Source: JAPHTQ01 sp050299175
GTDB lineage: Bacteria; Pseudomonadota; Gammaproteobacteria; Thiohalomonadales; Thiohalomonadaceae
Direction: 5' to 3'
Assembly (NCBI GenBank): GCA_050299175.1
Contig: JBNKVM010000023.1
Location: 1-64,000 of the forward strand
Length of the DNA stretch: 64,000 nt
Part shown: one piece after another, positions 54,025 to 63,007 of the stretch
How the letters are laid out: the number at the start of each line of letters is the position of its first letter
Position numbering within the stretch: position 1 is the stretch's first letter
Notes under the pieces: model-generated
What the model was told of the DNA's origin: nothing
What the model saw: only the letters and a program-made list of their open reading frames with translations
Database searches by the model: none
Program-made: the position numbers and the translations under genes

Positions 54025-54054
54025 AAAAGGGCCAGTCGAATGACTGGCCCTTTT
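54025..54054. terminator. Bidirectional terminator between rpsT and proB
   Basis: A 13-bp stem made of AAAAGGGCCAGTC and GACTGGCCCTTTT with a 4-base loop lies between convergent genes; T-runs occur on both strands. Confidence 0.9.
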
Positions 54055-54074
54055 CATTTCTGAGTGTCTCGTTT

Positions 54075-55199
54075 TTAACTCAGTACCAAATTATCCCGGT
54101 GGATCAACTCCGGTTCATCCACATAACCCAGCAACTCCTCGATCCGCTTACTCGGCTGCCCCTGAATCTTGCGCGCCTCTTCGGCGTTATAAAAGGCCAG
54201 TCCGCGAGCTACCTCGTTGCCCTGTTCATCGACGCAGGCGACCATCTCACCGCGCTCGAATTCTCCGACTACCCCTTTGACGCCTACCGGTAACAGGCTC
54301 TTGCCCGATTCGCGTAGTACCTTGACCGCCCCGGCATCGAGGATCAGTTGGCCGCGCAGTTGCAGGTGACCGGCCAGCCACTGTTTGCGCGCCAGCAACG
54401 GTTCGTTATCGGGAATGAACAGCGTGCCGACCTGCTCGCCATCGGCAACCTGCAGCAGGACGTTCTCTTTTCTGCCCGCGGCGATCACCGTGGCCGTACC
54501 TGAGCGTGCCGCCAGCCGTGCAGCCTTCACCTTGGTCAGCATGCCGCCGCGACCCAGCGCGCCGCCCTCGCCGTCGGCCATCGCCACCAGTTCCGGCGCA
54601 CTGACCGAGGTTTCGTGAATCAGTTTGGCATCAGCATGCACGCGCGGATTCTTGTCGCACAGGCCTTCCTGGTCGGTGAGGATCACCAGCATATCTGCCT
54701 CGATCAGGTTGGCGACTAGGGCGCCGAGGGTGTCGTTGTCACCGAAACGGATCTCGTCGGTCACCACGGTGTCGTTCTCATTCACCACCGGCACCACCCC
54801 CAGCGACAGCAGGGTGCGCAGGGCGCTGCGGGCATTGAGATAGCGGTGACGGTTGGATAGGTCGTCATGGGTCAGCAGCACCTGGGCGGTGTGCGTACCG
54901 AAGCGCTGGAAGTTGGATTCGTAGGTCTGTACCAGGCCCATCTGGCCCACGGCGGCGGCAGCCTGAAGCTCGTACAGTGCGCTGGGGCGTTTGTCCCAAC
55001 CGAGGCGGCTCATCCCCTCGGCCACCGCGCCGGAGGAGACCAGCACCAGTTCGATACCACGCTTTTGCAGTGCCGCCAGTTGCTCAACCCAGTTGGCGAT
55101 ACCGTCCCGGTTCAGACCACGCCCGTCGTTGGTCAGCAGGGCGCTGCCGATTTTCACCACCCAACGTTTGGTCGAACTGATCTGTTTTCTGTTTTTCAT
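54075..55199 (-). CDS. proB: Glutamate 5-kinase
   Basis: A 374-residue enzyme for the first step of proline synthesis. The amino-acid-kinase domain has VVKIGSALLTNDGRGLN, NENDTVVTDEIRFGDNDTL and ILTDQEGLCD. A C-terminal PUA domain covers about 280-374. Length is typical of the PUA-containing form. It follows obgE at 200 bp; that gap (55200-55399) shows no feature I can name. Confidence 0.95.
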   Translation of the reverse strand: MKNRKQISSTKRWVVKIGSALLTNDGRGLNRDGIANWVEQLAALQKRGIELVLVSSGAVAEGMSRLGWDKRPSALYELQAAAAVGQMGLVQTYESNFQRFGTHTAQVLLTHDDLSNRHRYLNARSALRTLLSLGVVPVVNENDTVVTDEIRFGDNDTLGALVANLIEADMLVILTDQEGLCDKNPRVHADAKLIHETSVSAPELVAMADGEGGALGRGGMLTKVKAARLAARSGTATVIAAGRKENVLLQVADGEQVGTLFIPDNEPLLARKQWLAGHLQLRGQLILDAGAVKVLRESGKSLLPVGVKGVVGEFERGEMVACVDEQGNEVARGLAFYNAEEARKIQGQPSKRIEELLGYVDEPELIHRDNLVLS

Positions 55200-55399
55200 G
55201 CGCTGAAATTACCCGATCCGATGTCACGGAGAAAGGTGTAGGGCTCTGGTAAAGATGAACTTGCCAACACCGAGGGGGTGCCTGGGTCACCAATGCAAGG
55301 CGCGTTTCGCCGGTAATGGCGACACCATTGCCAAGAAACGCAACGCAGCAGTGACGGCCCAGGTGCAGCCGAATGTGCTATTCATTTTTGCCAGAGCCC

Positions 55400-56431
55400 T
55401 CATGCTTGCTCGCTGGCCTTTTCCCGTTCCAGTTCCATGTGATTCATGATCTCCTGCACCAAACGCTGCGTCCCCTCGCCAGCCAGTGCGGCGATGCGGA
55501 ATACCGGCCCCTGCCAGTCGAGACGTTTGATGATGTCGTCGCAGACCGCGTCGCGCTCGTCTGGCGGCAACAGATCCACCTTGTTCAACACCAGCCAGCG
55601 CTCACGCTGCGCCAGCTCATCGCTAAACTTGGCCAGCTCGCGTTCGATGATACGCACCGACTCAACCGGGTCGGTATCGTCGAAGGGTGCCACATCCACC
55701 AGATGCAACAGCAACAGGGTACGTGAGACGTGCTTGAGGAACTGGATTCCCAGCCCGGCACCCTCCGCCGCCCCTTCGATCAGGCCGGGGATATCGGCGA
55801 TGACAAAACTGCGGTGCGCCTCGATGCTGACCACCCCGAGATTGGGATAGAGGGTGGTAAAGGGATAGTTCGCCACCTTGGGCTTGGCCGAGGAGACGGA
55901 ACGGATCAGGGTCGATTTGCCCGCATTGGGCAGACCCAACAGGCCCACATCGGCCAGCACCTTCAGTTCCAGGTGGAGACTGCGCGCCTCGCCCGGAGTG
56001 CCATTGGTGTGCTGACGCGGCGCACGGTTGGTGCTGCTCTTGTAGCGGGTATTGCCCAGACCGTGAAAGCCACCCTGGGCCACCTTGACCCGTTGGCCCG
56101 CCTCGGTCAGGTCGGCCAGGATCTCGCCGGTATCGTTGTCGGTAATCACCGTGCCCACCGGCAGCGAAATATCGAGGTCGGCGCCGCCCTTGCCGGTCAT
56201 GTTGCGGCCCATGCCGCCCTGACCGCTCTCGGCCTTAAAGTCGCGCTGGAAGCGCAGGTCTACCAGGGTGTTAAGGTTTTCGTCGGCCACCACGTAGACA
56301 CTGCCGCCGTCGCCGCCGTCACCGCCGTCGGGCCCGCCGAAGGGAATATATTTCTCACGGCGAAAGCTGACGCAGCCGTTGCCGCCTTTGCCTGCCGCTA
56401 CCCTGATGTCCGCTTCGTCTACGAATTTCAT
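55400..56431 (-). CDS. obgE: Ribosome-associated GTPase Obg/CgtA
   Basis: A 343-residue GTPase. The glycine-rich Obg domain (1-158) has GGDGGDGGSVY and GKGGADLDI. The G domain has G1 GLPNAGKST, G3 DIPGL and G4 NKVD. It acts in 50S subunit assembly and the stringent response. The usual order rplU-rpmA-obgE is kept, although a terminator stands between rpmA and obgE. Confidence 0.96.
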   Translation of the reverse strand: MKFVDEADIRVAAGKGGNGCVSFRREKYIPFGGPDGGDGGDGGSVYVVADENLNTLVDLRFQRDFKAESGQGGMGRNMTGKGGADLDISLPVGTVITDNDTGEILADLTEAGQRVKVAQGGFHGLGNTRYKSSTNRAPRQHTNGTPGEARSLHLELKVLADVGLLGLPNAGKSTLIRSVSSAKPKVANYPFTTLYPNLGVVSIEAHRSFVIADIPGLIEGAAEGAGLGIQFLKHVSRTLLLLHLVDVAPFDDTDPVESVRIIERELAKFSDELAQRERWLVLNKVDLLPPDERDAVCDDIIKRLDWQGPVFRIAALAGEGTQRLVQEIMNHMELEREKASEQA

Positions 56432-56448
56432 TTTCTCTGCCCAGAATA

Positions 56449-56477
56449 AAAAACCCCGTCGAGTAGACGGGGTTTTT
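56449..56477 (-). terminator. Terminator of rplU-rpmA
   Basis: A 12-bp stem AAAAACCCCGTC / GACGGGGTTTTT with loop GAGTA, followed by T residues on the minus strand, lies between rpmA and obgE. It should reduce read-through of ribosomal-protein transcription into obgE. Confidence 0.88.
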
Positions 56478-56500
56478 CAACAGTTAACCTGTGTCCGCTA

Positions 56501-56758
56501 TTACTCGGCGATAATGCTCACGAATTTGCGGTTATTCGGGCCTTTGACCTCGAATACAACCTTACCATCCGCCTTGGCGAACAGGGTATGGTCATGACCG
56601 CAACCAACGTTGTTGCCGGGGTGGAACTTGGTGCCGCGCTGACGCACGATGATGCTACCAGCGGAGACGGTTTCGCCACCAAAGCGTTTTACGCCAAGGC
56701 GCTTGGAGATCGAGTCGCGGCCGTTACGTGTACTACCGCCTGCTTTTTTATGTGCCAT
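56501..56758 (-). CDS. rpmA: 50S ribosomal protein L27
   Basis: An 85-residue ribosomal protein starting MAHKKAGGSTRNGRDS, which sits near the peptidyl-transferase centre. No N-terminal pro-sequence is present, so no cleavage is needed. It follows rplU by 16 bp in the same operon. Confidence 0.98.
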   Translation of the reverse strand: MAHKKAGGSTRNGRDSISKRLGVKRFGGETVSAGSIIVRQRGTKFHPGNNVGCGHDHTLFAKADGKVVFEVKGPNNRKFVSIIAE

Positions 56759-56774
56759 TTCTACTAACTCCCGA

Positions 56775-57086
56775 TTACGCGCTGATGCCGGTGATTTGCA
56801 GCTCAGTGTAGTACTGGCGATGGCCCTGGCGCTTCATGTGATGTTTGCGGCGCTTGAACTTGAGGATGGTGACTTTGTCGTCACGACCATGGCTCTTAAC
56901 AGTCGCCTGCACTTTGCCACCCGCTACCAGCGGGGTGCCGATTTTGATGTCGTCGCCGTTGGCAACCATCAGCACGTCGGACAGATCGATATTGGCGCCG
57001 ACTTCGGCCTCGATCTTCTCTACCTTGAGGGTCTGACCCTCAACCACACGATACTGTTTGCCACCGGTCTTGATTACCGCGTACAT
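56775..57086 (-). CDS. rplU: 50S ribosomal protein L21
   Basis: A 103-residue protein starting MYAVIKTGGKQYRVVEGQ, with the C-terminal KFKRRKHHMKRQGHRQ rRNA-binding stretch. The ATG at 57086 has GGAGAAG upstream; an earlier in-frame start is ruled out by the family N-terminus and the promoter position. Confidence 0.97.
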   Translation of the reverse strand: MYAVIKTGGKQYRVVEGQTLKVEKIEAEVGANIDLSDVLMVANGDDIKIGTPLVAGGKVQATVKSHGRDDKVTILKFKRRKHHMKRQGHRQYYTELQITGISA

Positions 57087-57139
57087 TTGCCGCTTCTCCA
57101 AAAAACTTGTGTCGGGTTGCCCCATTCGAAAGACCGGCA

Positions 57140-57168
57140 ATTCTAGCGCCAGTCCAGGCCAAGGTCAA
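57140..57168 (-). promoter_or_regulatory. Sigma-70 promoter of rplU-rpmA
   Basis: On the minus strand TTGACC (57168-57163) and TAGAAT (57145-57140) are exactly 17 bp apart, giving a leader of about 45-50 bases before rplU. Confidence 0.78.
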
Positions 57169-57224
57169 ACGCCGAATGCACCGATCTGCGCCTTTTTTGG
57201 TAGCTTTTTCCACCCCCGCCGCGC

Positions 57225-57253
57225 TTGACACAGCAGGCCCCGCTCCCTAGCAT
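57225..57253 (+). promoter_or_regulatory. Sigma-70 promoter of ispB
   Basis: A perfect TTGACA (57225-57230) and TAGCAT (57248-57253) with a 17-bp spacer lie 33 bp before the ispB ATG. It is divergent from the rplU promoter. Confidence 0.72.
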
Positions 57254-57285
57254 TTCGACTCTTTGTGCGCAGACTCATTAATTAG

Positions 57286-58254
57286 ATGGAAATTCAGGAC
57301 GTTTATACGTTGATCTCTGCCGACCGGCAGGCGGTCGACGAGCTAATCAAGAAGCGGCTCCACTCCGAGGTGGTGCTGATTAACCAGATTGGCCACTACA
57401 TCGTCAACAGCGGAGGCAAGCGTCTGCGCCCGGTGTTGCTGCTGCTGACCGCCCGCGCCTTCGGTTATGAGGGCACCCACCACCACGAACTGGCCGCGGT
57501 GGTCGAATTCATCCACACTGCCACCCTGCTCCACGACGACGTGGTCGACGGCTCAGAGCTGCGTCGTGGCAAGGAGACCGCCAATAACGTCTGGGGCAAC
57601 GAGGCCAGCGTACTGGTGGGCGACTTCCTCTACTCCCGCGCCTTCCAGATGATGGTGTCGGTAAACAACATGCGGGTGATGGAAATCCTCTCCGAAACCA
57701 CCAACACCATCGCCGAGGGCGAGGTGAAACAACTGCTCAATGTGCATAACGCCGATCTCGACGAGGAAGGCTACCTCGACGTGATCCGCAGCAAGACCGC
57801 CAAACTATTCGAATCCTCAGCCCAACTGGGCGCTGTGCTCACCGGTCGCAGCGCTGAGGAAGAACGCGCCATGGCCGACTACGGCATGTACCTGGGTACC
57901 GCCTTCCAGCTCATCGACGATGCGCTGGACTACTCCTCCAGCAGCGAGGACCTGGGCAAGAACATCGGCGACGATCTGGCCGAAGGCAAACCGACTCTGC
58001 CGCTGCTCCATGTGATCAATACCGGTACGCCAGAACAGGCGACGCTGGTACGCGAGGCCCTGGAACAAGGTGGCAAGGACCGTATCGAAGAGATCAGTGC
58101 GGCCATTGAATCGACCGGCGCTATCGCTTACACTTCGCGCTCTGCGCAGAAAGAGGCCGACAAGGCCATCGCGGCACTGGCGGTTCTCGAGGATTCTCCC
58201 TACAAGGAAGCCCTCACTACACTGGCCCATTTCGCCGTTCAGCGTAACCACTAG
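57286..58254 (+). CDS. ispB: Octaprenyl (polyprenyl) diphosphate synthase
   Basis: A 322-residue trans-prenyltransferase that builds the quinone side chain. The first Asp-rich motif is LLHDDVVDGSELRRG (DDVVD at 84-88) and the second is QLIDDALDY. GGKRLRP at about 43-49 binds IPP. Length matches IspB. Chain length cannot be read with certainty. It supplies the substrate of UbiA/MenA-type enzymes such as the one at 16731-17687. tRNA-Pro starts 11 bp after its stop. Confidence 0.92.
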   Translation: MEIQDVYTLISADRQAVDELIKKRLHSEVVLINQIGHYIVNSGGKRLRPVLLLLTARAFGYEGTHHHELAAVVEFIHTATLLHDDVVDGSELRRGKETANNVWGNEASVLVGDFLYSRAFQMMVSVNNMRVMEILSETTNTIAEGEVKQLLNVHNADLDEEGYLDVIRSKTAKLFESSAQLGAVLTGRSAEEERAMADYGMYLGTAFQLIDDALDYSSSSEDLGKNIGDDLAEGKPTLPLLHVINTGTPEQATLVREALEQGGKDRIEEISAAIESTGAIAYTSRSAQKEADKAIAALAVLEDSPYKEALTTLAHFAVQRNH

Positions 58255-58265
58255 TAGTACCATTT

Positions 58266-58342
58266 CGGGGTGTAGCTCAGCCTGGTAGAGCACTGTCTTC
58301 GGGAGGCAGGGGCCGGAGGTTCGAATCCTCTCACCCCGACCA
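58266..58342 (+). tRNA. tRNA-Pro (CGG)
   Basis: A 77-base cloverleaf with encoded CCA. The acceptor arms are CGGGGTG and CACCCCG, the anticodon loop TTCGGGA is closed by CTGTC/GGCAG giving anticodon CGG, and the T-arm is GGAGGTTCGAATCCTC. It starts 11 bp after ispB and is probably co-transcribed with it. Confidence 0.97.
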
Positions 58343-58498
58343 ACAACTTTCCCGACCTTTATTCGCTTCGTTGCAATAAAGTGTTTTCTGGTTGACCAGC
58401 GCCGTCCATGGCGCTGGCCCTTCGGGCGTCCTGAGGACGTCCCGTTTTGCTCCCGGCAAAACGGTCGAATCCTCTCACCCCGACCAATCTCTTTCCCG
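58321..58498 (+). repeat. Direct repeat of the tRNA-Pro 3' end with three tandem hairpins between
   Basis: The 22-base 3' end of tRNA-Pro (58321-58342) recurs exactly at 58465-58486. Allowing three mismatches, the repeat extends to 34 bases (58321-58354 and 58465-58498). Between the copies are three back-to-back hairpins: 58396-58417 (8 bp), 58424-58442 (8 bp with a G-T pair) and 58442-58464 (9 bp). The last ends exactly where the second copy begins. This looks like a tRNA-targeted att-type scar or a small palindromic element rather than a second tRNA. Confidence 0.7.
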
Positions 58499-58504
58499 CT
58501 CATC

Positions 58505-58533
58505 AAAAGTGCTGTTTCAGACAGCGCTTTTTT
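58505..58533 (+). terminator. Terminator after tRNA-Pro region
   Basis: AAAAGTGCTGT, loop TTCAG, then ACAGCGCTTTTTTT: a hairpin with a long T-run reading plus, ending the ispB/tRNA-Pro transcript. Confidence 0.8.
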
Positions 58534-58571
58534 TGTGTCCAACATTCGTCGCCATTTCATTGATTGCAGAC

Positions 58572-58604
58572 AAAAAGAAACCGGCCTTTGGCCGGTTTCT
58601 TTTT
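58572..58604. terminator. Bidirectional terminator before the multihaem gene
   Basis: A 14-bp stem AAAAAGAAACCGGC / GCCGGTTTCTTTTT with a 5-base loop lies 37 bp past the minus-strand multihaem gene and can serve both directions. The remaining sequence of 58343-58641 holds no gene. Confidence 0.88.
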
Positions 58605-58641
58605 TATCTTTGCAACGTCCCTGTCGCGTGTAACGATTTCC

Positions 58642-61600
58642 TTACGGCACGATGAGGGTCACCACATTGGAGTAGGGAGAACCACCCATGTCGGTGACTG
58701 CCTGCACCCGGTATAGGTAGGTGCCAGTGCGCAGGCCACGACGACGGCGCCCCATGTCGGTAAAGGTACCGGTGGTACCGTTAACCGCCACGCTACCCAC
58801 GACACGCCAGGTCGTACCGTTGTCCTGGCTGCGCTCAATCTGCACGGTCGGTGCGTTGGGGTCGACGTTGGTCCAGTCCAGTACCGCCGCAGGGTTACCA
58901 CGTCGTGCCAACGGCTGGATGCTACCGGCCAGATTGGTAGGTGCATCGGGTGCGCTCATCGTCACGGTAGCGGTATTGGACGGATCGGACTGAATGGTTA
59001 CCCCATTCGCCACGCGAACTGCACGCACCTGATAGACGTAGGTGTTACCGCCGGAAACGGTACCGTCATTCCAACGGGAGCGGCGAGTGCCGTTTCGGGT
59101 TCCCACCTGTAGCATCGGTCCACCGTTGGTCGAACGCTCGATAACGAAACCGGTGGCGTTGTTGGCGGTATTGTTCCAACGCACACGGATGGTATTGGCG
59201 TCACGGATAGTAGCCGTGGTGTTGGTCGGTGCCGATACCGTGACCGCGTTGTTCGGCGTAGTCAGGGTAACCGTATTGGAGACCGCTGTACCGCCGCCAT
59301 TCACCGCCACCACCCGGTAATCATAGGTGGTGTTGGGCGATACGGTGGTATCGGTATAGCTCACCGTATTAGCGGCCAGGGTGCCGGTAATTGCGCCCCA
59401 GGGGCCGCCATTGGCCGAGCGCTCGACGATAAAGCCCTGCTCATTGTCAGCGTTGTCGGTCCAGCTCAAAGCCACCTCCATCAAACCTGCCGACATGCTG
59501 GCGCTCAACCCGCTCGGTGCAGCCGGGGGCTGCGGAGCCGGGGTGGCAACACCTACCGGGGTCGTGGTCAGCACGTCTGTACCAGCAGCACCAACCACCA
59601 CAATACGGTAGAAGTAGGTGGTGCTCGGCAGTACACCGGTATCGCTGTATGCGGTGTCGGTAGGAGCCGCCACAACCAGCGGCGCCCAGGGACCGTTAGC
59701 CATCAGGCTACGCTCCACACGGTAGCCGTTGACGGTGCCCGCCGGGAAGGTAGTGGTCCAGCTCACATCGACCTGGAACTCACTAACCGCGGTAGCAGCC
59801 GGCGTGACACTTCCGGCCGGTGTACAGGCCTGTACCGGTGCCGGGGCATTCCAGGTGGAGAAGGCTCCGCTGGCCGCCAGGGCTCGTACCTGGTAGACGT
59901 AACAGACACCGGGCATCACCGTGGTATCAGTCCAGTCGTTGCCACCAAAGCCCAACGGACCTGCGGTCTGGGTCGGAACCAGGAAGGCGGCTTCGGGCAC
60001 GGTGGTGGTCACGGGGGCAAGGAAGCGCCAGACTTCGAACTGGGTTTCGTTATCCGCCATGTCATACCAGGTGAGATCCACCGTGGTCGGGGTTACGCCC
60101 AACAACTGCAGATTCTGCGGTGCCTTGGGCGCATCGTTCGGCGTCATGTACTCATACGGCAGTGACATGATGCTGCCCTTGCCGTTGAACGCCTCCACTT
60201 TAACGCCATAGGTCTTGCCCATGTTCATCGCGGTGTTGGTCAGCAACAGGGTGTTTTTGTCGGTGATCGCCAGACGGTCCCAGTCTGCGGTCGCGTCACT
60301 GGTACCGTAACGCACCCAGACAACGTAACCATCCGCCTCGGGAACACCTGTCCAGCTGATTACCGCGGTGAACGGCTCCATCATCAACGCACCGGTGGCC
60401 TGGCTGTTATAGGTATAAGGGACTGCGGTCACCACAGGTACGGTGGTCGGAACGACTGCATTGGTCGCATCGCCATCCACCCGGAACGGTGTGCCCATAC
60501 CGGTCTTCAACCAGGCCGCGTAGGCAATACCGCCCCAGTTATCACGCAGCGGTGCACCATCCAGGTCGGTCATACCGGCCAGGCCGATCACGTCGCTGAG
60601 GTAGGTGGGAACCAGCGGATAGTTGGGGTCTAGGATGTTGGGCGGCCCTTCCGGACGCAGGGTGGAAGTATCTTCGTTCTTCAGATGCTCCATGAATGCG
60701 CGGGTATGGGTCTGCCAGTAAGCATCGGCCTTGGCAGTCAATACCGCACCCGGTGCCGCGGCAAAACGATAGGTCACTTCATCCCAGTTCTGGCCATCCG
60801 GATAGCGCTGGTCGGCGATCGTGCCGGTCGCCGGATCGACGGTGGCGTCTTCCACCGGCAAGTTGGTTGCCGGATCGTATTTCCAGAACTTGATACCGGA
60901 AGTACGGTAGTCGGCGTAGGTGAAACCAGCCGGCGGGATTCGGTTATCGAACAAGATACTGCTGTTCAGCAGGCTGGGTGATGGTGTACAGGTAATGCCA
61001 TCGCAGCTGCCGGTGACACGCTCGTAAACCATCACCGCATTGTTCAGCGGGTCGGTGGCATCGATAACGTTGCTCAGGGCGCGATCAAAGCTGACACGAT
61101 CTGAGTTATTGAACAGCTGCGCCTGATCCGGATCGTAGTAACCGGATTCATAAACGATGCTGGTGCCATCATCCACGCTCACGGACAGCCAGAAGCGACG
61201 ACCATCCGGATAACCGGAAGGCACACGGTGACCGGATTTATTGACCACCTTGACCTTCATCTCATACAGGTTGTTGCCATTGGCATCGACCAGCGGCACA
61301 CCATTAACGTCGGTCAGTACAGTCGGCTCCTGAGTGATAGCGACATTGATCGCGTCACGCAGGGTGATCTCGGTGTTGCGAATCGCGCGGTCGTACATAG
61401 AGTCACGATTGGAGAACATGCCAGGGAAAATGCGCGGATCGTTGCCTGTAGGCTGGCCGATCACTTCCATATCCACTTCCGGATAGAGCGCCTTCATCAT
61501 CATCGGCAGGTCGCGGTTAGCACCGGTCAGCTTGTGGGTGGTGGTACCGCCTTCAGGATTACGATCCTTACCATAGGGGAAACCGCCAACCAGCAGCGGG

Positions 61601-62976
61601 TCCGCATTGTAGGCACTGGAATCACCGTCAGAGTACTCATGCTTGATCTTCGGCATGTGACAGTCCTGGCAACGCTCCTGGCCCTGCGGACGGTTGGCTT
61701 GACGGATCGGGTCATAACCCACGTGGGTGTCCTTGGAGAAACTACTGAACTTCCACTCGGTATAGGTACGCTGCTCCGGCATACCGTGGTTCAGCACTGG
61801 CACAGTCAGGTCGTGGCAGGAACCGCACATCTCGGAAGTGGAGATAAACTCGTTCCCGCTCGGCATACGGCCGCCCGCCATGTTGACACCGGGGCCATCA
61901 GGCAGGATCGGCAACAGGCCAGTGGCGGTCTCAGAGGTACGACGGTTACTGTGACCCACGGTAGGGTGCTCGATAGAAACCGCCTGTGCCATATAGTCGT
62001 ACGCACCCGTGGTCGGATCGATGGGAATCCCGACAGGTGCTTCAAAGATCGGCGGTACCGTACCATCGGCGTTATAGACGATATATTCACCCGCAGAGTT
62101 GGTCGCAGGCATACCGACCGGAACCGGATTGGTCGGCCCCGTCCAGTTGGGCGGGTAGATAGCATAGATCTGACCGGTATACGGCGTACCGGGGATCGGC
62201 AGGTCGCTGAAATAGATATCGGAGATACCTGAACGCGGGCCGACATAGGTCATACCGTCGAGGAACTGCAGGGAAGTATCGCCATAGGGGTTACCCGCTG
62301 CGATGGTCGGGTCGCCCGCCTGATCGACATACGGTCCACCATCGTGCTCCCAGCCAAAGATCCCTGCGATCATATTCCACACGCTGTCGTTGGGATCCAG
62401 ATCGGGACGCTTGAAGGTGACGTTACCTACGGCGCGGTGACAGGTCTCACACATAACACCCTCGTCGTCGGTAGCCGCGACGATACTGTGCATCATGGTG
62501 TTACCCGACGGGTCGCCGGCCATGGTCGGATCGAAACGACCGGAGTACCAACCGTTCGGGCTGTGGCAACGGAAACACATGTTGCCCGCACCGTCTTCGC
62601 CAGTCAGTGCCGCCAAGGTGTTGTTAACGATGATCTGGTTGGCGCGGAATACCGGATCACGGGCCGCGCTGGCCATGTTACCGCCGCCCCAGTTACCCAT
62701 GTGGGCAACCTGCTGATCGACACTACCGCCATGGCAGGCGGCACAGGTCACGGTAAATTCAAAAACGTTGAAAGGAGCGGGGAAGGTGATATTTCCCAGC
62801 TCCTGTTGTTGTGTACCCGGGTTCGGTACCGCGCCACTCGGCGGGTCACGATCAGGGATGTCAGCTTGGGCGACACCCATACCCAGAACGAAAAGCAGCA
62901 GCAGCGAAAGCAGACCACTGCGCCCGTGCGACCGGCCGCGGCCAGGGGCACGGAAAATGTTCCATGTTGTCTTCAT
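58642..62976 (-). CDS. Large exported pentahaem protein with fibronectin-III-like C-terminal half
   Basis: A 1444-residue protein. A signal peptide (about 20-38, GLLSLLLLFVLGMGVAQA) precedes a haem region with five CxxCH motifs: CAACH (78-82), CFRCH (134-138), CETCH (176-180), CGSCH (384-388) and CQDCH (436-440). Residues about 450-860 form a region with no family I can name. From about 860 to the end I count five or six fibronectin-III-like modules, seen as repeated LSWTDNADNEQGFIVERS, VRWNNTANNATGFVIERS and VDLTWYDMADNETQFEVWR. The C-terminus has no evident anchor or sorting signal. Likely a periplasmic or cell-surface electron carrier or oxidoreductase held out on beta-domains. No paired CxxCK catalytic haem is seen. 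It is co-oriented with, and 31 bp after, a small exported partner. Confidence 0.78.
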   Translation of the reverse strand: MKTTWNIFRAPGRGRSHGRSGLLSLLLLFVLGMGVAQADIPDRDPPSGAVPNPGTQQQELGNITFPAPFNVFEFTVTCAACHGGSVDQQVAHMGNWGGGNMASAARDPVFRANQIIVNNTLAALTGEDGAGNMCFRCHSPNGWYSGRFDPTMAGDPSGNTMMHSIVAATDDEGVMCETCHRAVGNVTFKRPDLDPNDSVWNMIAGIFGWEHDGGPYVDQAGDPTIAAGNPYGDTSLQFLDGMTYVGPRSGISDIYFSDLPIPGTPYTGQIYAIYPPNWTGPTNPVPVGMPATNSAGEYIVYNADGTVPPIFEAPVGIPIDPTTGAYDYMAQAVSIEHPTVGHSNRRTSETATGLLPILPDGPGVNMAGGRMPSGNEFISTSEMCGSCHDLTVPVLNHGMPEQRTYTEWKFSSFSKDTHVGYDPIRQANRPQGQERCQDCHMPKIKHEYSDGDSSAYNADPLLVGGFPYGKDRNPEGGTTTHKLTGANRDLPMMMKALYPEVDMEVIGQPTGNDPRIFPGMFSNRDSMYDRAIRNTEITLRDAINVAITQEPTVLTDVNGVPLVDANGNNLYEMKVKVVNKSGHRVPSGYPDGRRFWLSVSVDDGTSIVYESGYYDPDQAQLFNNSDRVSFDRALSNVIDATDPLNNAVMVYERVTGSCDGITCTPSPSLLNSSILFDNRIPPAGFTYADYRTSGIKFWKYDPATNLPVEDATVDPATGTIADQRYPDGQNWDEVTYRFAAAPGAVLTAKADAYWQTHTRAFMEHLKNEDTSTLRPEGPPNILDPNYPLVPTYLSDVIGLAGMTDLDGAPLRDNWGGIAYAAWLKTGMGTPFRVDGDATNAVVPTTVPVVTAVPYTYNSQATGALMMEPFTAVISWTGVPEADGYVVWVRYGTSDATADWDRLAITDKNTLLLTNTAMNMGKTYGVKVEAFNGKGSIMSLPYEYMTPNDAPKAPQNLQLLGVTPTTVDLTWYDMADNETQFEVWRFLAPVTTTVPEAAFLVPTQTAGPLGFGGNDWTDTTVMPGVCYVYQVRALAASGAFSTWNAPAPVQACTPAGSVTPAATAVSEFQVDVSWTTTFPAGTVNGYRVERSLMANGPWAPLVVAAPTDTAYSDTGVLPSTTYFYRIVVVGAAGTDVLTTTPVGVATPAPQPPAAPSGLSASMSAGLMEVALSWTDNADNEQGFIVERSANGGPWGAITGTLAANTVSYTDTTVSPNTTYDYRVVAVNGGGTAVSNTVTLTTPNNAVTVSAPTNTTATIRDANTIRVRWNNTANNATGFVIERSTNGGPMLQVGTRNGTRRSRWNDGTVSGGNTYVYQVRAVRVANGVTIQSDPSNTATVTMSAPDAPTNLAGSIQPLARRGNPAAVLDWTNVDPNAPTVQIERSQDNGTTWRVVGSVAVNGTTGTFTDMGRRRRGLRTGTYLYRVQAVTDMGGSPYSNVVTLIVP

Positions 62977-63007
62977 GTCATTGGTCTCTTATAGGTCAAA
63001 AAATCGG

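Noticed and set aside
58465..58486. Possible second tRNA-Pro
   Set aside because: Only the 3' 22 bases are repeated; the D-arm, anticodon arm and acceptor 5' strand are absent.
57817..58560. Minus-strand open frame across ispB and tRNA-Pro
   Set aside because: It reads through a tRNA gene and the antisense of ispB, so it is not a gene.
61228..62232. Plus-strand open frame of 334 codons within the multihaem region
   Set aside because: It is the complement of the haem domain of the exported protein; the minus frame has signal peptide, CxxCH motifs and repeats, the plus frame has nothing recognisable.
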